A DNA stretch of 64,000 nucleotides from assembly GCA_947476925.1 (NCBI GenBank), contig CANJSF010000002.1:124001-188000 (forward strand), read 5' to 3'. The DNA comes from Rhodospirillaceae bacterium (lineage in GTDB: Bacteria > Pseudomonadota > Alphaproteobacteria > Rhodospirillales > Rhodospirillaceae). The position numbers were made by a program, and so were the translations under genes. Every line of letters begins with the position of its first letter. Position 1 is the stretch's first letter. Shown piece after piece: positions 63,691 through 64,000 of this stretch. The notes below the pieces were generated by a model, which was given only the letters and a program-made list of their open reading frames with translations, made no database searches and was not told where the DNA came from.

Positions 63691-64000
63691 ATGTCAACCG
63701 CTGCAAAACCCACCACAACACGAACAATGGGAACGCGCGAAATCGCCCGTCCGTTGTCCCCGCACCTGCAGGTCTACCGCATGCCTTTGGCGGCAATGCT
63801 GTCGATCGCCGGTCATCGCGCGACGGGCATCGGATTAGTGCTGGGTCTGTTGTTGTTAACGTGGTGGCTGGCTGCGGCTGCTTTTGGCGATACTGCGTAT
63901 GCCACTGTCATGGCATTCATTGGGTCCTGGCTCGGACAGCTCGTTCTGTTTGGCTTTTCGGTCGCGTTTTATTTCCATGTCTGCACCGGGGTCCGCCATT
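63691..64000 (+). CDS. sdhC: Succinate dehydrogenase cytochrome b556 subunit, truncated by window end
   Basis: 103 codons visible, frame open at the right edge. RPLSPHLQVYRMP and SIAGHRATGIGL are the SdhC N-terminal signature (quinone-site Ser and Arg). Two membrane helices follow, and the last residues FHVCTGVRH contain the heme-ligand His region H-x-x-x-G-x-R-H. ATG 63691 is used; ATG 63730 is an alternative. sdhDAB are expected to follow outside the window. Confidence 0.93.
   Translation, partial: MSTAAKPTTTRTMGTREIARPLSPHLQVYRMPLAAMLSIAGHRATGIGLVLGLLLLTWWLAAAAFGDTAYATVMAFIGSWLGQLVLFGFSVAFYFHVCTGVRH

Noticed and set aside
1-64000. CRISPR array, prophage, transposase, toxin-antitoxin or restriction system
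   Set aside because: No direct-repeat array and no such protein signatures were seen. The tRNA-Leu has no integrase or attachment-like repeat beside it.

Overview
The window is a chromosomal segment of an alphaproteobacterium. Evidence: the order dapF-mtaB-ftsY / ffh-rpsP-rimM-trmD-rplS / leuCDB / asd / sdhC, the argJ-mutT pair beside secA, an RpoH-type promoter of the CTTG-N17-CYTATNT class with a ROSE-like RNA thermometer before a small heat-shock gene, Tat-signal secreted proteins, and several TonB-dependent receptors. Genus and species cannot be read from it. No prophage, insertion sequence, CRISPR array or plasmid function was seen. It reads as an accessory left half (1-35 kb) joined to a conserved housekeeping half (35-58 kb), with a lineage-specific secreted-protein operon at 58-63.5 kb.

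Left half. 1-4.5 kb: an RND efflux permease (cut by the window edge) and its lipoprotein adaptor, divergent from a TetR repressor, with a TGTAA-N6-TTACA operator between them. 4.5-9 kb: three tandem family-5 substrate-binding proteins with no permease or ATPase. They are divergent from two tandem paralogous TonB-dependent receptors (9.3-14.6 kb), each followed by a strong intrinsic terminator. 14.7-22.2 kb: a cystathionine beta-lyase-like PLP enzyme, a two-subunit 2-oxoacid:ferredoxin oxidoreductase (korAB), a TakP-like TRAP binding protein and, convergent with it, the two TRAP membrane subunits. Together these suggest 2-oxoacid production, import and oxidation. 22.3-27.4 kb: a cyclic-nucleotide-binding protein without a DNA-binding domain, a PhyH-type dioxygenase, a GNAT acetyltransferase, two tandem Tat-exported DUF1838 proteins and an AraC-HTH/O6-alkylguanine-DNA methyltransferase fusion. 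27.6-35.3 kb: a GDSL autotransporter esterase, an aldehyde dehydrogenase, a thermosensor-controlled Hsp20, two RidA-like proteins lacking the catalytic Arg, an iodotyrosine-deiodinase-like flavoprotein, a Tat-exported nitrilase-fold protein lacking its nucleophile Cys, a Cys-rich secreted protein and tRNA-Leu(UAA).

Housekeeping half. cinA-like, mutT, argJ, secA, a small unknown protein, a glutamine amidotransferase, a DODA-type dioxygenase (ygiD), dapF-mtaB-ftsY (chained by ATGA overlaps), ffh, rpsP-rimM-trmD-rplS, leuC-(60-aa ORF)-leuD-leuB, a DUF962 membrane protein, asd, a LysE-type exporter, and a three-gene CitE-like lyase / LLM flavin oxidoreductase / VOC operon.

Right end. An apparent seven-gene leftward operon encodes five tandem paralogous secreted proteins of about 250 aa, then a SAM methyltransferase and a small helical protein. 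It is divergent from sdhC, which is cut by the window end. The five-paralog family is the least explained and most novel-looking part of the window.

Convergent neighbours are packed tightly: three pairs share a YTAR tetranucleotide that supplies both stop codons, and two more pairs stop 2 bp apart.
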